The notes: generated from the letters alone by a model not told the origin. Shown: positions 26,981 through 36,024, counted from the stretch's first letter. The stretch: DNA of 64,000 nt from Hyphomicrobiales bacterium (GCA_900465685.1 UEGR01000007.1:620001-684000), one strand, 5' to 3'. Made by a program: numbers and translations.

Positions 26981-27186
26981 GCGGCACATAAGGCCGTATT
27001 CCACGGTCTCGCCATATTTCTTGGGTCGTGCCGACGCAGGATCGGAAGTTCCGGTACCTTGCGTGAAGGGCGACTTCAAAACTGGGTTTTCAGAAACCCG
27101 CTATCCGGTACGCCTGGCCGATCATCGTCGGTGGGTATTGCCGGGGAGAAACGTCAGGGAAGCCCCACGAGAGGCCAACGAGAACC
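26981..27186 (+). promoter_or_regulatory. Long structured leader of sdhC
   Basis: There is no gene in this 200-base stretch. It contains a clear hairpin, GGGTTT (27084-27089) with AAACCC (27094-27099) and a TCAG loop, flanked by two copies of CCGGTAC about 50 bases apart (27050-27056 and 27105-27111). These features suggest an untranslated leader with structure. I recognise no described riboswitch. Confidence 0.35.
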
Positions 27187-27585
27187 ATGACACAACCGAC
27201 CGTAACGCGTCAGCGTCCTTTGTCGCCGCACCTGTCCGTCTATAAGCCGGTCATCACGATGACGATGTCCATCGTGCATCGTATCACGGGCGGCGCTCTC
27301 TATTTCGGCACATTGCTGCTTGCAGCCTGGCTCATTTCCGCAGCCGTTGGCGAAGAGTGCTTCAATGCCGTCAACGCCGTTTTCGGCTCCTGGATCGGCC
27401 AGCTCGTTCTGTTCGGCTACACCTGGGCGCTGCTGCACCATCTGGCTGGCGGCGTTCGCCACTTCATCTGGGATACCGGCGCCGGTCTTGAAAAGCACAC
27501 CGCTTCCAAGATTGCCTGGGCAACGGTTGTCTTCTCGGTCATCGCTACGATCCTCGTCTGGGTCGTCGCTTACTCGGTGCGCTAG
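27187..27585 (+). CDS. sdhC: Succinate dehydrogenase cytochrome b556 subunit
   Basis: Membrane anchor that helps bind heme b and ubiquinone in complex II. It has 132 residues with three transmembrane helices. The N-terminal signature RPLSPHLSVYKPVITMTMSIVHRITG is typical. The heme ligand is most likely H85 in HHLAGGVRH, with H92 closing the motif. It is first in the sdhCDAB operon. Confidence 0.95.
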   Translation: MTQPTVTRQRPLSPHLSVYKPVITMTMSIVHRITGGALYFGTLLLAAWLISAAVGEECFNAVNAVFGSWIGQLVLFGYTWALLHHLAGGVRHFIWDTGAGLEKHTASKIAWATVVFSVIATILVWVVAYSVR

Positions 27586-27597
27586 GAGGCTGATCCC

Positions 27598-27993
27598 ATG
27601 AGCGGTTCGAATAACGATATGCGTACGCCTCTTGGCAAGGTTCGCGGTCTTGGCTCCGCCAAGGAAGGCACCAGCCATTTCTGGTATCAGCGCATGACGG
27701 CGGTGGCTCTGGTGCCGCTGGTTCTCTTTTTCATCGGCCTGGTGATTTCGCTCAATGGCGCAAGCTTTGCGGAAGTCCGGGCCGCTCTCTCGCATCCCCT
27801 TACCGCGATTATCATGGCGCTGTTCGTTTTGACCGGCGTCTATCACATGCGTTTGGGCATGCAGGTCATTATCGAAGATTATGTGCATGGCGAAGGCATG
27901 AAGATCGTGCTGGTGATGCTGAACACCTTCTTTGCGGCGGTGGTTGGTTTTGCCTGCGTTTTCGCGATCCTCAAGCTCAGCTTCGGAGGTTGA
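27598..27993 (+). CDS. sdhD: Succinate dehydrogenase membrane anchor subunit
   Basis: Second membrane anchor of complex II, 131 residues, three helices. Characteristic sequences are [30 protein letters not shown] at the start and [20 protein letters not shown] in the second helix and loop, with the likely heme-side histidine in YHMRLG. AGGAGG precedes the ATG; it starts 12 bases after sdhC. Confidence 0.94.
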   Translation: MSGSNNDMRTPLGKVRGLGSAKEGTSHFWYQRMTAVALVPLVLFFIGLVISLNGASFAEVRAALSHPLTAIIMALFVLTGVYHMRLGMQVIIEDYVHGEGMKIVLVMLNTFFAAVVGFACVFAILKLSFGG

Positions 27994-28000
27994 TAGCCCG

Positions 28001-29845
28001 ATGGCTAGTGCAGAAAAGAATGCAGCTCCTGCTGCGGGCGAAAAGTCCTACAAGTTTGTCGATCACAAGTTCGACGTTGTCGTGGTTGGCGCCGGTGGCG
28101 CTGGTCTGCGCGCCACGCTCGGCATGGCCGAACAGGGCCTGAAGACAGCCTGTATCACGAAGGTTTTCCCGACCCGTTCGCATACGGTTGCGGCGCAGGG
28201 CGGCATTGCCGCCTCGCTGAAGAATATGGGCCCGGACAGCTGGCAGTGGCACATGTACGATACCGTCAAGGGATCGGACTGGCTCGGCGATACCGATGCG
28301 ATGGAATATCTGGCGCGTGAAGCGCCTGCCGCCGTCTACGAGCTGGAGCACTATGGTGTGCCGTTCTCGCGTACGGAAGAAGGCAAGATTTACCAGCGTC
28401 CGTTCGGCGGCCACATGCAGAATTTCGGCGACGGTCCTCCGGTTCAGCGCACCTGCGCTGCCGCTGACCGTACCGGCCACGCCATCCTGCACACGCTTTA
28501 CGGCCAGAGCCTGAAGAACAACGCACAGTTCTTCATCGAATATTTCGCGCTCGACCTGATCATGACCGACGGTGTCTGCACCGGCGTCGTGGCGTGGAAC
28601 CTCGATGACGGCACCATTCATCGCTTCTCCGCCAAGATGGTGGTTCTGGCGACGGGCGGTTATGGTCGCTCCTACTTCTCGGCCACCTCGGCCCATACCT
28701 GCACCGGCGACGGCGGCGGCATGGCTGCGCGCGCTGGCCTGCCGCTTCAGGATATGGAATTCGTTCAGTTCCATCCGACCGGCATTTACGGCGCAGGCTG
28801 CCTCATCACTGAAGGCGCACGCGGCGAAGGCGGCTATCTGGTCAATTCCGAAGGCGAGCGCTTTATGGAGCGCTATGCACCATCGGCCAAGGATCTTGCC
28901 TCGCGTGACGTGGTTTCGCGCTGCATGACCATGGAAATCCGCGCCGGTCGTGGCGTCGGCAAGGCCAAGGATCACATCTTCCTGCATCTTGACCATCTCG
29001 ATCCCGCCGTTCTGCATGAACGCCTCCCGGGCATCTCCGAGTCGGCCAAGATTTTCGCAGGCGTGGACGTGACCAAGGAGCCGATCCCGGTTCTGCCAAC
29101 GGTTCACTACAATATGGGCGGCATTCCAACCAATTACTGGGGCGAAGTGCTGAACCCGACGCCGGAAGATCCGGATCGCGTCCAGCCGGGCCTGATGGCT
29201 GTCGGCGAAGCGGGCTGCGCTTCGGTCCACGGTGCAAACCGTCTCGGCTCCAACTCGCTGATCGACCTTGTGGTGTTCGGTCGTGCGGCGGCGATCCGCG
29301 CTGGCGAAGTCATCGACCGCGCCGCGAAGATCCCGGACATCAACGAAGCCGCAGTCGAAAAGATCATGGATCGTTTCCATCGCCTGCGTTACGCCAACGG
29401 CTCGACGCCGACGGCAGAGCTGCGCGAAAAGATGCAGCGCACCATGCAGGAAGATGCCGCCGTGTTCCGCACGTCGGAATCGCTCAAGCAGGGTTGCGAG
29501 CGCATGGAAAAGCTCTGGCACGAACTGCCGGATATCAAGGTTTCCGACCGCTCGATGATCTGGAACTCCGATCTTGTCGAAACGCTCGAACTTGAAAACC
29601 TCATGGCCAACGCGTTGACGACCGTTGTTTCGGCGGAAGCGCGCCATGAAAGCCGCGGCGCTCACGCGCATGAGGATTTCCCGGACCGTAACGATGCCGA
29701 GTGGCGCAAGCACACCCTGTCCTGGCTCTCGCCGGACGGCAAGGTGACGCTCGGTTATCGCGCCGTTCACCTCGATCCGCTCACGACGGAAGAAGAAGGT
29801 GGCATCAGCCTCGCCAAGATTGCGCCGAAGAAGCGCGTTTACTGA
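28001..29845 (+). CDS. sdhA: Succinate dehydrogenase flavoprotein subunit
   Basis: FAD subunit that oxidises succinate to fumarate at the inner face of the membrane. The start at 28001 is supported by GGAGG about 11 bases upstream; the longer frame overlaps sdhD. The protein has 614 residues: [17 protein letters not shown] (FAD Rossmann), the covalent flavin His61 in [30 protein letters not shown] near the active site and [21 protein letters not shown]. Nothing unusual. Confidence 0.97.
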   Translation: MASAEKNAAPAAGEKSYKFVDHKFDVVVVGAGGAGLRATLGMAEQGLKTACITKVFPTRSHTVAAQGGIAASLKNMGPDSWQWHMYDTVKGSDWLGDTDAMEYLAREAPAAVYELEHYGVPFSRTEEGKIYQRPFGGHMQNFGDGPPVQRTCAAADRTGHAILHTLYGQSLKNNAQFFIEYFALDLIMTDGVCTGVVAWNLDDGTIHRFSAKMVVLATGGYGRSYFSATSAHTCTGDGGGMAARAGLPLQDMEFVQFHPTGIYGAGCLITEGARGEGGYLVNSEGERFMERYAPSAKDLASRDVVSRCMTMEIRAGRGVGKAKDHIFLHLDHLDPAVLHERLPGISESAKIFAGVDVTKEPIPVLPTVHYNMGGIPTNYWGEVLNPTPEDPDRVQPGLMAVGEAGCASVHGANRLGSNSLIDLVVFGRAAAIRAGEVIDRAAKIPDINEAAVEKIMDRFHRLRYANGSTPTAELREKMQRTMQEDAAVFRTSESLKQGCERMEKLWHELPDIKVSDRSMIWNSDLVETLELENLMANALTTVVSAEARHESRGAHAHEDFPDRNDAEWRKHTLSWLSPDGKVTLGYRAVHLDPLTTEEEGGISLAKIAPKKRVY

Positions 29846-29860
29846 TTAAGGGAAAGAGCA

Positions 29861-30640
29861 ATGGTTGAACTCGCACTTCCCAAGAATTCCCGCATGCAGG
29901 AGGGCAAGACCTGGCCCCGTCCTGATGGCGCAAAGCGCGTCACGGAATTCCGTATTTATCGCTGGTCGCCGGACGACGACGCCAATCCGAGCATCGACAC
30001 CTATTATGTCGATCGCGACGATTGCGGCCCGATGGTTCTGGACGGTCTGCTCTATATCAAGAACAAGATCGATCCGACGCTGACGCTGCGCCGTTCGTGC
30101 CGTGAAGGCATTTGCGGTTCCTGCGCGATGAACATCGACGGCGCCAATACGCTGGCCTGCACCAAGGGCATGGACGACATCAAGGGGACCATCAAGGTTT
30201 ACCCGCTGCCGCACATGCCAGTGGTCAAGGATCTCGTTCCGGACCTCAACAACTTCTACGCCCAGCACCGTTCCATTGAGCCTTGGCTCAAGACGGTTTC
30301 GCCGGAGCCGCAGAAGGAATGGCTGCAGAGCCATGATGACCGCCAGAAGCTGGACGGTCTTTATGAGTGCATTCTGTGCGCCTGCTGCTCGACTTCGTGC
30401 CCGAGCTACTGGTGGAACGGCGACCGTTACCTCGGCCCGGCTGTGCTGCTTCAGGCCTATCGCTGGCTGATCGACAGTCGCGACGAAGCCAAGGGCGAAC
30501 GCCTCGACAATCTTGAGGATCCGTTCCGTCTCTATCGCTGCCACACGATCATGAACTGCGCGCAGACCTGCCCGAAGGGATTGAACCCGGCCAAGGCGAT
30601 TGCCGAAATCAAGAAGATGATGGTCGAGCGCCGCGTGTAA
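29861..30640 (+). CDS. sdhB: Succinate dehydrogenase iron-sulfur subunit
   Basis: Electron-transfer subunit of complex II. The 259-residue protein has the 2Fe-2S cysteines in [14 protein letters not shown] and LAC, the 4Fe-4S set in [16 protein letters not shown] and the 3Fe-4S set in [26 protein letters not shown] precedes the ATG. It is last in the operon, followed by a strong terminator. Confidence 0.97.
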   Translation: MVELALPKNSRMQEGKTWPRPDGAKRVTEFRIYRWSPDDDANPSIDTYYVDRDDCGPMVLDGLLYIKNKIDPTLTLRRSCREGICGSCAMNIDGANTLACTKGMDDIKGTIKVYPLPHMPVVKDLVPDLNNFYAQHRSIEPWLKTVSPEPQKEWLQSHDDRQKLDGLYECILCACCSTSCPSYWWNGDRYLGPAVLLQAYRWLIDSRDEAKGERLDNLEDPFRLYRCHTIMNCAQTCPKGLNPAKAIAEIKKMMVERRV

Positions 30641-30667
30641 TCGCGGCAACTATCAGTCTAAACGCGC

Positions 30668-30699
30668 AAAGGGGAAGGCTGTTGCCTTCCCCTTTTTCT
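30668..30699 (+). terminator. sdhCDAB terminator
   Basis: A perfect 9-bp stem, GGGGAAGGC (30671-30679) with GCCTTCCCC (30684-30692) around TGTT, is followed by TTTTTC and preceded by AAA, which can extend the pairing. Confidence 0.92.
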
Positions 30700-30808
30700 T
30701 TGTCAGGATTCCCGTGAGGACTATGCACTCATTGATTGCATGGTCTTGACCTTTACGTTGCCGCCGATATGTCTTGAGATAACAAGGCAGCACGGAGAAT
30801 GGGCAATC

Positions 30809-31180
30809 ATGCTCGACCATATTGGCTTCAACATTTCCAGCATGCCCAAGTCGCGCAAATTCTATGATGAGGCGCTTGCCCCATTGGGCATTACCCGCGC
30901 CATGGAATTCGGTGACTGGGTCGGATATGGGCGCAATGGCAAGCCGGAATTCTGGATCGGCAAGCAGAAGGGCGCGAAACTGGAAGGCGTTCTGCATGTC
31001 GCCTTTTCGGCTGGCACGCGTTCGGAAGTGGATCGCTTCTATGAAGCGGCCATTGCAGCCGGCGGCAGCGACAATGGCAAGCCGGGCCTTCGCGCCGATT
31101 ACCATCCCGATTATTATGCGGCCTTCGTGACGGATCCAGACGGGCACAATATCGAGGCCGTCTGTCATCTGCCGGAATAA
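30809..31180 (+). CDS. VOC family (glyoxalase-like) protein
   Basis: A 123-residue vicinal-oxygen-chelate fold protein. It begins MLDHIGFNISSMPKSRKFYDEALAPLG (first beta-alpha-beta module, metal-site H4). The second module contains VLHVAFSAGTRSEVDRFYEAAIAAGG, then YYAAFVTDPDGHNIEAVCH with the closing DPDGHNIE motif. Such proteins include lyases, dioxygenases and resistance proteins, so the reaction is unknown. The start at 30809 follows a GGAGAATGGG region and is preferred to the longer frame. Confidence 0.85.
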   Translation: MLDHIGFNISSMPKSRKFYDEALAPLGITRAMEFGDWVGYGRNGKPEFWIGKQKGAKLEGVLHVAFSAGTRSEVDRFYEAAIAAGGSDNGKPGLRADYHPDYYAAFVTDPDGHNIEAVCHLPE

Positions 31181-31194
31181 AAGGCGGGTTCCTC

Positions 31195-31338
31195 AGAGCG
31201 CGTTCGATCTGATTGGATCAGATCGGCGCTCTAAGGGTTTGTTCTAACGCGCATCTTTTCCGATCGAAGCAGGATCAGAAATCAGTCCAGTGGACTGATT
31301 TCCCTGCGGAGGCGTTTCACACTTTTCGGGATGCGCTC
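31195..31338. repeat. RIME-like mosaic intergenic repeat, full copy
   Basis: Three modules. First, AGAGCGC (31195-31201) pairs with GCGCTCT (31226-31232), with the inner CGATCTGAT (31205-31213) pairing with ATCAGATCG (31217-31225). Second, a near-perfect central palindrome, GAAATCAGTCCA (31278-31289) with TGGACTGATTTC (31291-31302). Third, CGTTTCACACTTTTCGGGAT followed by GCGCTC, the reverse complement of sequence also found at 48314-48335. This is the architecture of rhizobial intergenic mosaic elements. It lies between the VOC and osmC-like genes, which converge on it. Confidence 0.7.
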
Positions 31339-31359
31339 AAAAGCCCGTCTTTGGCGATC

Positions 31360-31797
31360 TCAGACCAGTTTCGCGTCCAGCGTCACTTCGATTGCGCCGA
31401 GCGCCTTAGAAAGCGGGCAGGATTCCTTTGCCTTCTTCGCAAGGCTGTCGAAATCATCAGAGGAAATGCCCGGAATCTTGGCATTGAGCGTTAGTGCGCT
31501 GCGGGTAATCTCAAAACCGCCACCCGAGGCAGGGCCGATGCTGACCACTGCCGTTGCTTCCAGCTTTTCCGCCGGGGTGCCGTTCTGCGTCAGCAAGGCG
31601 GAAAGCTGCATCGCAAAGCAGCCCGCATGTGCTGCGCCAAGAAGCTCTTCAGGATTGGTTCCTGCGCGCCCGCTTTCATCTTCGAAACGGGCCTTGAAAT
31701 CATAGGGAAGGTCTTTCAGCGCCCCGCTCTGGGTGTTGAGCGTGCCTTTGCCTTCCTTGAGCGTGCCTTGCCAGACTGCCGTTGCTTTTCTATCCAT
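31360..31797 (-). CDS. OsmC family peroxiredoxin-like protein
   Basis: A 145-residue thiol-dependent hydroperoxide reductase of the OsmC/Ohr superfamily. The two reactive cysteines are C60 (GAAHAGCFAMQLS) and C127 (KESCPLSKAL). The N-terminal DRKATAVWQGTLKEGKG and the block FEDESGRAGTNPEELLGAAHAGC are those of the OsmC (YhfA/OsmC) branch rather than Ohr. It detoxifies organic peroxides in the cytoplasm. It is a single gene, convergent with the VOC gene across the repeat. Confidence 0.92.
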   Translation of the reverse strand: MDRKATAVWQGTLKEGKGTLNTQSGALKDLPYDFKARFEDESGRAGTNPEELLGAAHAGCFAMQLSALLTQNGTPAEKLEATAVVSIGPASGGGFEITRSALTLNAKIPGISSDDFDSLAKKAKESCPLSKALGAIEVTLDAKLV

Positions 31798-31890
31798 GGG
31801 GAAGCTCCTCTCGGTGATTGTCCGTCACGGATATAGGGCGCTTGGCCGTAGCTTCCAGCGATTAACAGGCGGCAATCTGAGAGCAGGCGG

Positions 31891-33135
31891 TCAGATCGAC
31901 TGGCCTTTCAACAGGCGCGGTGTTTCGCCGGAAAGCCCGGCGGCCTGCTTGATGAAGAAGGACTTCAGGCTGGGGACACGATCCACGAGACCGAGACCAA
32001 TATCGCGGATGGAGCGGATGGCCGGGTTGTCGTTGGAAAACAGCTTGGTGAGAACGTCGGTCGTCACACCCATCTGCACCGTGTCGAACCGACGCCAGGA
32101 CTGGTAGCGTTCGAGTGCTGCGAATGATCCGATATCGAGGCCGAGACGATCCGTTTCGACGATGACTTCGGCAATGGCTGCCGCATCGCGGAAACCAAGA
32201 TTGAGACCTTGTCCGGCAATCGGGTGGATGCGATGCGCTGCATCGCCGACGAGGGCAAAGCGCGGCTTTACGAATTCGCGCGCCAGCGTCAGGCCAAGCG
32301 GGAAGGCGCGGCGTGGACCTTCGACATGCAGCGCGCCGAGACGGTGGCCAAAACGCTGTTCCAGTTCGGCCTCGAAGACGAAATCATCTTCGCGGATCAG
32401 GCGGTCGGCATCAGCGGTGCGTTCGGTCCACACCAGCGAACTGCGATTGCCCTTGAGCGGCAGGATGGCAAAAGGCCCGGCAGGCAGGAAATGCTCGTCG
32501 GCGCGTCCGCCATGCGGCTTTTCATGCGACACGTTGCAGACGATACCGGACTGGCCGTAGTCCCAGTTGACGGTCTTGATGCCCGCCTGATCGCGCAGGC
32601 GCGAGCGCGCGCCATCGGCAGCAATCAGAAGCCGGGTCTCGATTGTGTTGCCATCGGAAAGCGCGACGGCCACGGTTTCCGGCTTGGTTTCAAAGCCGTT
32701 CACGCTGGTTGCTTCGAGAAAGCTGATGCCGAGTGCATCGGCCTTGTTATGCAGAGCGGTGTTGAGAACGCGATTTTCGACCATATGGGCAAAGGGCTCA
32801 CCCGGGTCCACATCGCCTGAAAAGGTCAGGAAAACGGGTCGCACCGGGTCGGATACGCGCGAATCGGTGATGACCATTTCGGTGATTGGCTGCGCCTCAG
32901 GCACGATTTCCTGCCAACAGCCGAGCTTGTCGAGCATGCGCGATGCGGCAGCCGCAATCGAAGAGGCGCGCGGGTCGGTCTTCCAGGCGCCAGCGGGCGC
33001 ACCGTCGACAACCGTAACGGAAAGATGCGGCGCCGCAGACTTGACCGCGACCGCCGTGACGAGGCCGACATAACCGCCGCCGGCGATCAGCAGGTCGGTG
33101 TTGCTGGTGCTTGTCTGTTTGGATTTCGCAGCCAT
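31891..33135 (-). CDS. UbiH/UbiF/COQ6-type FAD monooxygenase
   Basis: A 414-residue flavin hydroxylase of the ubiquinone-biosynthesis family (UbiH, UbiF, UbiI, UbiL, COQ6). Motifs are the FAD Rossmann LLIAGGGYVGLVTAVA (residues 15-30), the DG segment AADGARSRLRDQAGI, and the FAD-ribityl motif FALVGDAAHRIHPIAGQGLNLGFRDA. The start at 33135 follows AAGGACGAACTG and gives MAAKSKQTS; the upstream extension of about 55 residues in the same frame has no family similarity. Which carbon of the ring it hydroxylates cannot be read from sequence, so no gene symbol is given. Confidence 0.88.
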   Translation of the reverse strand: MAAKSKQTSTSNTDLLIAGGGYVGLVTAVAVKSAAPHLSVTVVDGAPAGAWKTDPRASSIAAAASRMLDKLGCWQEIVPEAQPITEMVITDSRVSDPVRPVFLTFSGDVDPGEPFAHMVENRVLNTALHNKADALGISFLEATSVNGFETKPETVAVALSDGNTIETRLLIAADGARSRLRDQAGIKTVNWDYGQSGIVCNVSHEKPHGGRADEHFLPAGPFAILPLKGNRSSLVWTERTADADRLIREDDFVFEAELEQRFGHRLGALHVEGPRRAFPLGLTLAREFVKPRFALVGDAAHRIHPIAGQGLNLGFRDAAAIAEVIVETDRLGLDIGSFAALERYQSWRRFDTVQMGVTTDVLTKLFSNDNPAIRSIRDIGLGLVDRVPSLKSFFIKQAAGLSGETPRLLKGQSI

Positions 33136-33354
33136 CAGTTCGTCCTTTCCGGAAAGCCTATACCATGCTTGTGCGCTTCTGGCACAAATACGGCAAGAGT
33201 GAAGCCGATATTTTGCCGCGGCACTGTAAGGCATGTTCGCAAGGAGGCGGAACTCTAAAAGCAGCCGCGCCACTTGACAGATTTCTGCGGTCGGGAACAA
33301 ACATGAGCCATAGGTTTATTAGGTTCATATAGGGTCGCAGGAGTTAGGCTGTCC

Positions 33355-34308
33355 ATGTCCGATCGCGAAAAGTCCGAATATCAGCAGTCCGATGCCAAGC
33401 CTGTCGCAGGGCCTGTCTCAGGCGAGAGCGCAGGCCAGACCGCTTCCATGCGCGAGTTGCTTTCGACACTCGATCTGGAAACGCTGGAGATGGATCTGTT
33501 TCGCGGCAACAGCCCGCAAGTGGGCTGGCAGCGTGTATTCGGCGGTCAGGTGATCGGTCAGGCGCTGATTGCGGCCCAAAGGACGGTGGAACCAGAGCGG
33601 CATGTGCATTCGCTGCATGGCTATTTCGTGCGTCCCGGCGATCCGGCAATTCCGATCATCTATGAAGTGGATCGTATTCGTGACGGGTCGAGCTTCAATA
33701 CGCGGCGCGTGCTCGCCAAACAGCACGGCAAGGCCATCTTCACGCTGTCGGCTTCGTTTCAGGTGGATGAGGGCGGTCTCGATCATCAGATCACCATGCC
33801 TGAAGGGTTGCCTTTGCCAGAACAATTGCTCGGCGATCGCGACATCAAGGAGCAATATCTGCATCTTGCTCCGGCCAATGTCCGCAAATATTGGGAGCGG
33901 GAGCGGCCAATCGAGATCAAGCCAGTCCAGCTCACGCATTATTTCTCGCGGGAGAAGCTGGAGCCCGTGCAGCATGTCTGGGTGCGCGCAAACGGTATTG
34001 TCCCTGATGATCGGGCACTTCAGGCGGCAATTCTCGCCTATCTGTCGGATATGACGCTTCTCGACACCTCGCTGCATCCGCATGGGCGCTCGATCTTCGA
34101 TCGTGATCTTCAGGCGGCAAGCCTTGATCATGCCATGTGGTTTCATCGTCCGTTCAAGCTGGATGACTGGCTGCTTTATACGCAGGACACGCCGAGCGCT
34201 TCGGGGGCTCGCGGGTTCAATCGCGGCGCGCTTTATACGCGGGATGGTATTCTGGTGGCTTCCGTTGCACAGGAAGGGCTAATTCGTGTGCACGAAAAGA
34301 CGGAATGA
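33355..34308 (+). CDS. tesB: Acyl-CoA thioesterase II
   Basis: Double hot-dog thioesterase hydrolysing medium- and long-chain acyl-CoA. After about 30 low-complexity residues the domain begins LLSTLDLETLEMDLFRG, with VFGGQVIGQALIAAQRTV and HSLHGYFVRPGD in the first hot-dog. The second contains ILAYLSDMTLLDTSL (catalytic Asp) and SLDHAMWFHRPFKLDDWLLY, ending in a VASVAQEGLIRV block with the catalytic Gln. At 317 residues it is about 30 longer than E. coli TesB, all at the N terminus. It lies just before amtB. Confidence 0.93.
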   Translation: MSDREKSEYQQSDAKPVAGPVSGESAGQTASMRELLSTLDLETLEMDLFRGNSPQVGWQRVFGGQVIGQALIAAQRTVEPERHVHSLHGYFVRPGDPAIPIIYEVDRIRDGSSFNTRRVLAKQHGKAIFTLSASFQVDEGGLDHQITMPEGLPLPEQLLGDRDIKEQYLHLAPANVRKYWERERPIEIKPVQLTHYFSREKLEPVQHVWVRANGIVPDDRALQAAILAYLSDMTLLDTSLHPHGRSIFDRDLQAASLDHAMWFHRPFKLDDWLLYTQDTPSASGARGFNRGALYTRDGILVASVAQEGLIRVHEKTE

Positions 34309-34373
34309 TTAAATATTAATCGCGCAGGTTATTGCTGTATAAATATTGTGCAATTCGATGGTAGGCCGTAAAG

Positions 34374-34402
34374 TTCAGCGCTTCCACAGGGCGCTGAAAA
34401 AC
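34374..34402 (+). terminator. Probable tesB terminator
   Basis: TTCAGCGC (34374-34381) and GCGCTGAA (34391-34398) form a perfect 8-bp stem with a 9-base loop. An A-rich rather than T-rich sequence follows, so efficiency is doubtful. Confidence 0.45.
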
Positions 34403-34534
34403 TGAATCGCCAGAATCACTTAGCCTGAATTTGCTTAAACCTCCGGCAGAAAAGCCCGGCTTTTCGGGTTCTCTCGGAACCCGTAATACTCGGCTTCACA
34501 AAAAAATCACATTTTGTGCCGCGCATTTCTGCAA

Positions 34535-34551
34535 CTGGCACGATTTTTGTT
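34535..34551 (+). promoter_or_regulatory. Sigma-54 (RpoN) promoter of amtB
   Basis: CTGGCACGATTTTTGTT matches the -24/-12 consensus (TGGCACG N4 TTGC) with GG at 34537-34538 and GT at 34549-34550, exactly ten bases between them; only the last base of TTGC differs. Transcription would start near 34561, about 58 bases before the amtB ATG. An imperfect inverted repeat ATTGC/GCAAT at 34331-34354 could be an upstream NtrC site; that part is speculative. The rest of the gap (34309-34618) contains a CGGGTTC/GAACCCG hairpin at 34465-34483 and no gene. Confidence 0.75.
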
Positions 34552-34618
34552 TCTCTCTGTTTGAACCGGTCTTTCCAGCGCATACGCGTTTGAAACCGCC
34601 ATTCGACGGAGATATTCG

Positions 34619-35932
34619 ATGCTCATAACAGGAAGAATCAAGCCAGCAGCTCTTTTGGCCACTTTGCCTGCGCTTGTCGCCATGGCTGGAATGGCGTTGG
34701 CTCAGGACGCCGCAGCCCCTGCGGCACCCACGCCCACTCTCGATACGGGCGATACGGCCTGGATGCTGACGTCAACCGCGCTTGTGTTGATGATGACCAT
34801 TCCGGGCCTTGCGCTGTTCTATGGCGGCATGGTGCGCAAGAAGAACGTGCTGTCCACGGTGATGCAGAGCTTTGCCATCACCTGCCTCATGTCCGTGCTG
34901 TGGATGGTCGCTGGCTATTCGCTCGCCTTCACGGATGGCGGTTCGATGAATTCGTACATCGGCGGTCTGTCGAAGGCCTTCTTCTCCGGCGTAACGATGG
35001 AATCGCTGACCGGCACCATCCCGGAATATGTTTTCATCACCTTCCAGATGACCTTCGCGATCATCACGCCTGCGCTGATTGCCGGTTCGTTTGCTGAACG
35101 CATGAAGTTCTCGTCCATGCTGGTCTTCCTGACCCTGTGGCTCTTCATCGTCTATATCCCGGTCGCGCATTGGGTCTGGGGCGGCGGTTTCATGGCTTCC
35201 GATGGTGTTCTCGACTTTGCCGGCGGTACGGTCGTTCACATCAACGCCGGTGTTGCCGGTCTGGTGGCTGCACTCATCCTCGGCAAGCGTGACGGCTACG
35301 GCCACACCAACATGGCCCCGCATAACCTCGTTCTCTCGGTCATCGGCGCCGCCCTTCTGTGGGTGGGCTGGTTCGGTTTCAACGCTGGTTCTGCCGCTGG
35401 CGCGAATGCACTGGCTGGCGTCGCCATGCTCAACACGCAGGTTGCGACTGCCGGTGCGGCTCTGGCCTGGATGTTCGTGGAATGGGCTGTTGCCGGTAAG
35501 CCAAGCGTGCTCGGCATTATTTCGGGCGCCGTTGCCGGTCTCGTTGCGATCACGCCTGCTGCCGGTTTCGTCAACCCGACGGGCGCGCTCATCATCGGCA
35601 TCGTCGCTGGCGCGATCTGCTACATTGCAGCCGTCAAGATCAAGCACGCTCTCGGCTATGACGACTCGCTCGATGCGTTCGGCGTCCATGGCGTTGGCGG
35701 TTTCGTTGGTGCGGTTCTGACCGGTTTCTTCGCAGACGCCACCATCAATGCAGCTGGCGAAGGTGCCACGATGGGCAAGCAGTTCTTCGGTGCTGCCGTA
35801 ACCGTCGTTTACACCGCAATCGCTACGGCCATCATCCTCTACGTGGTCAAGGCTGTGATGGGCTTGCGTCCAAGCAAGCAGGCCGAAATCGAGGGTCTCG
35901 ATATCTCTTTGCACGGCGAATCTGTTCATTAA
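34619..35932 (+). CDS. amtB: Ammonium transporter AmtB
   Basis: Trimeric ammonium channel of the inner membrane. The 437-residue precursor has a signal peptide (MLITGRIKPAALLATLPALV..., cleavage after LAQ) and eleven transmembrane helices. Family blocks are DTAWMLTSTALVLMMTIPGLALFYGG, AHWVWGGGFMASDGVLDFAGGTVVHINAG with the first pore histidine region, and DAFGVHGVGGFVGAVLTGFFA with the second. GGAG lies before the ATG. The PII gene glnK that normally precedes amtB is missing. Regulation by nitrogen status is supported by the sigma-54 promoter. Confidence 0.96.
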   Translation: MLITGRIKPAALLATLPALVAMAGMALAQDAAAPAAPTPTLDTGDTAWMLTSTALVLMMTIPGLALFYGGMVRKKNVLSTVMQSFAITCLMSVLWMVAGYSLAFTDGGSMNSYIGGLSKAFFSGVTMESLTGTIPEYVFITFQMTFAIITPALIAGSFAERMKFSSMLVFLTLWLFIVYIPVAHWVWGGGFMASDGVLDFAGGTVVHINAGVAGLVAALILGKRDGYGHTNMAPHNLVLSVIGAALLWVGWFGFNAGSAAGANALAGVAMLNTQVATAGAALAWMFVEWAVAGKPSVLGIISGAVAGLVAITPAAGFVNPTGALIIGIVAGAICYIAAVKIKHALGYDDSLDAFGVHGVGGFVGAVLTGFFADATINAAGEGATMGKQFFGAAVTVVYTAIATAIILYVVKAVMGLRPSKQAEIEGLDISLHGESVH

Positions 35933-35954
35933 GAACAATTCTCCCAAGACGAAG

Positions 35955-35982
35955 AAAGGCGCGGGAAACTGCGCCTTTTTTC
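35955..35982 (+). terminator. amtB terminator
   Basis: AAAGGCGC (35955-35962) pairs with GCGCCTTT (35971-35978) around an 8-base loop, followed by TTT. Confidence 0.85.
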
Positions 35983-36001
35983 ATATGTGTGAAGATAATC
36001 C

Positions 36002-36024
36002 ATGGTTAATGCGGAATTAACCAT
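36002..36024. promoter_or_regulatory. Palindromic CtrA box upstream of ftsK
   Basis: ATGGTTAA (36002-36009), seven bases, TTAACCAT (36017-36024): a perfect inverted repeat that contains TTAA-N7-TTAA, the full consensus of the alphaproteobacterial cell-cycle regulator CtrA, with the extended half site on both strands. It lies about 87 bases before the ftsK start. Confidence 0.75.

Noticed and set aside
27015-27065. Signal recognition particle RNA-like sequence before sdhC (CAGGATCGGAAG)
   Set aside because: Only a short resemblance to the conserved GGAAG loop region; the opposing strand of the helix and the rest of the 4.5S domain IV are not there.
34309-34618. Possible glnK remnant before amtB
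   Set aside because: I read the gap in all frames and saw no PII signature such as the T-loop YRG-x-EY region; it contains a terminator-like stem and the sigma-54 promoter only.
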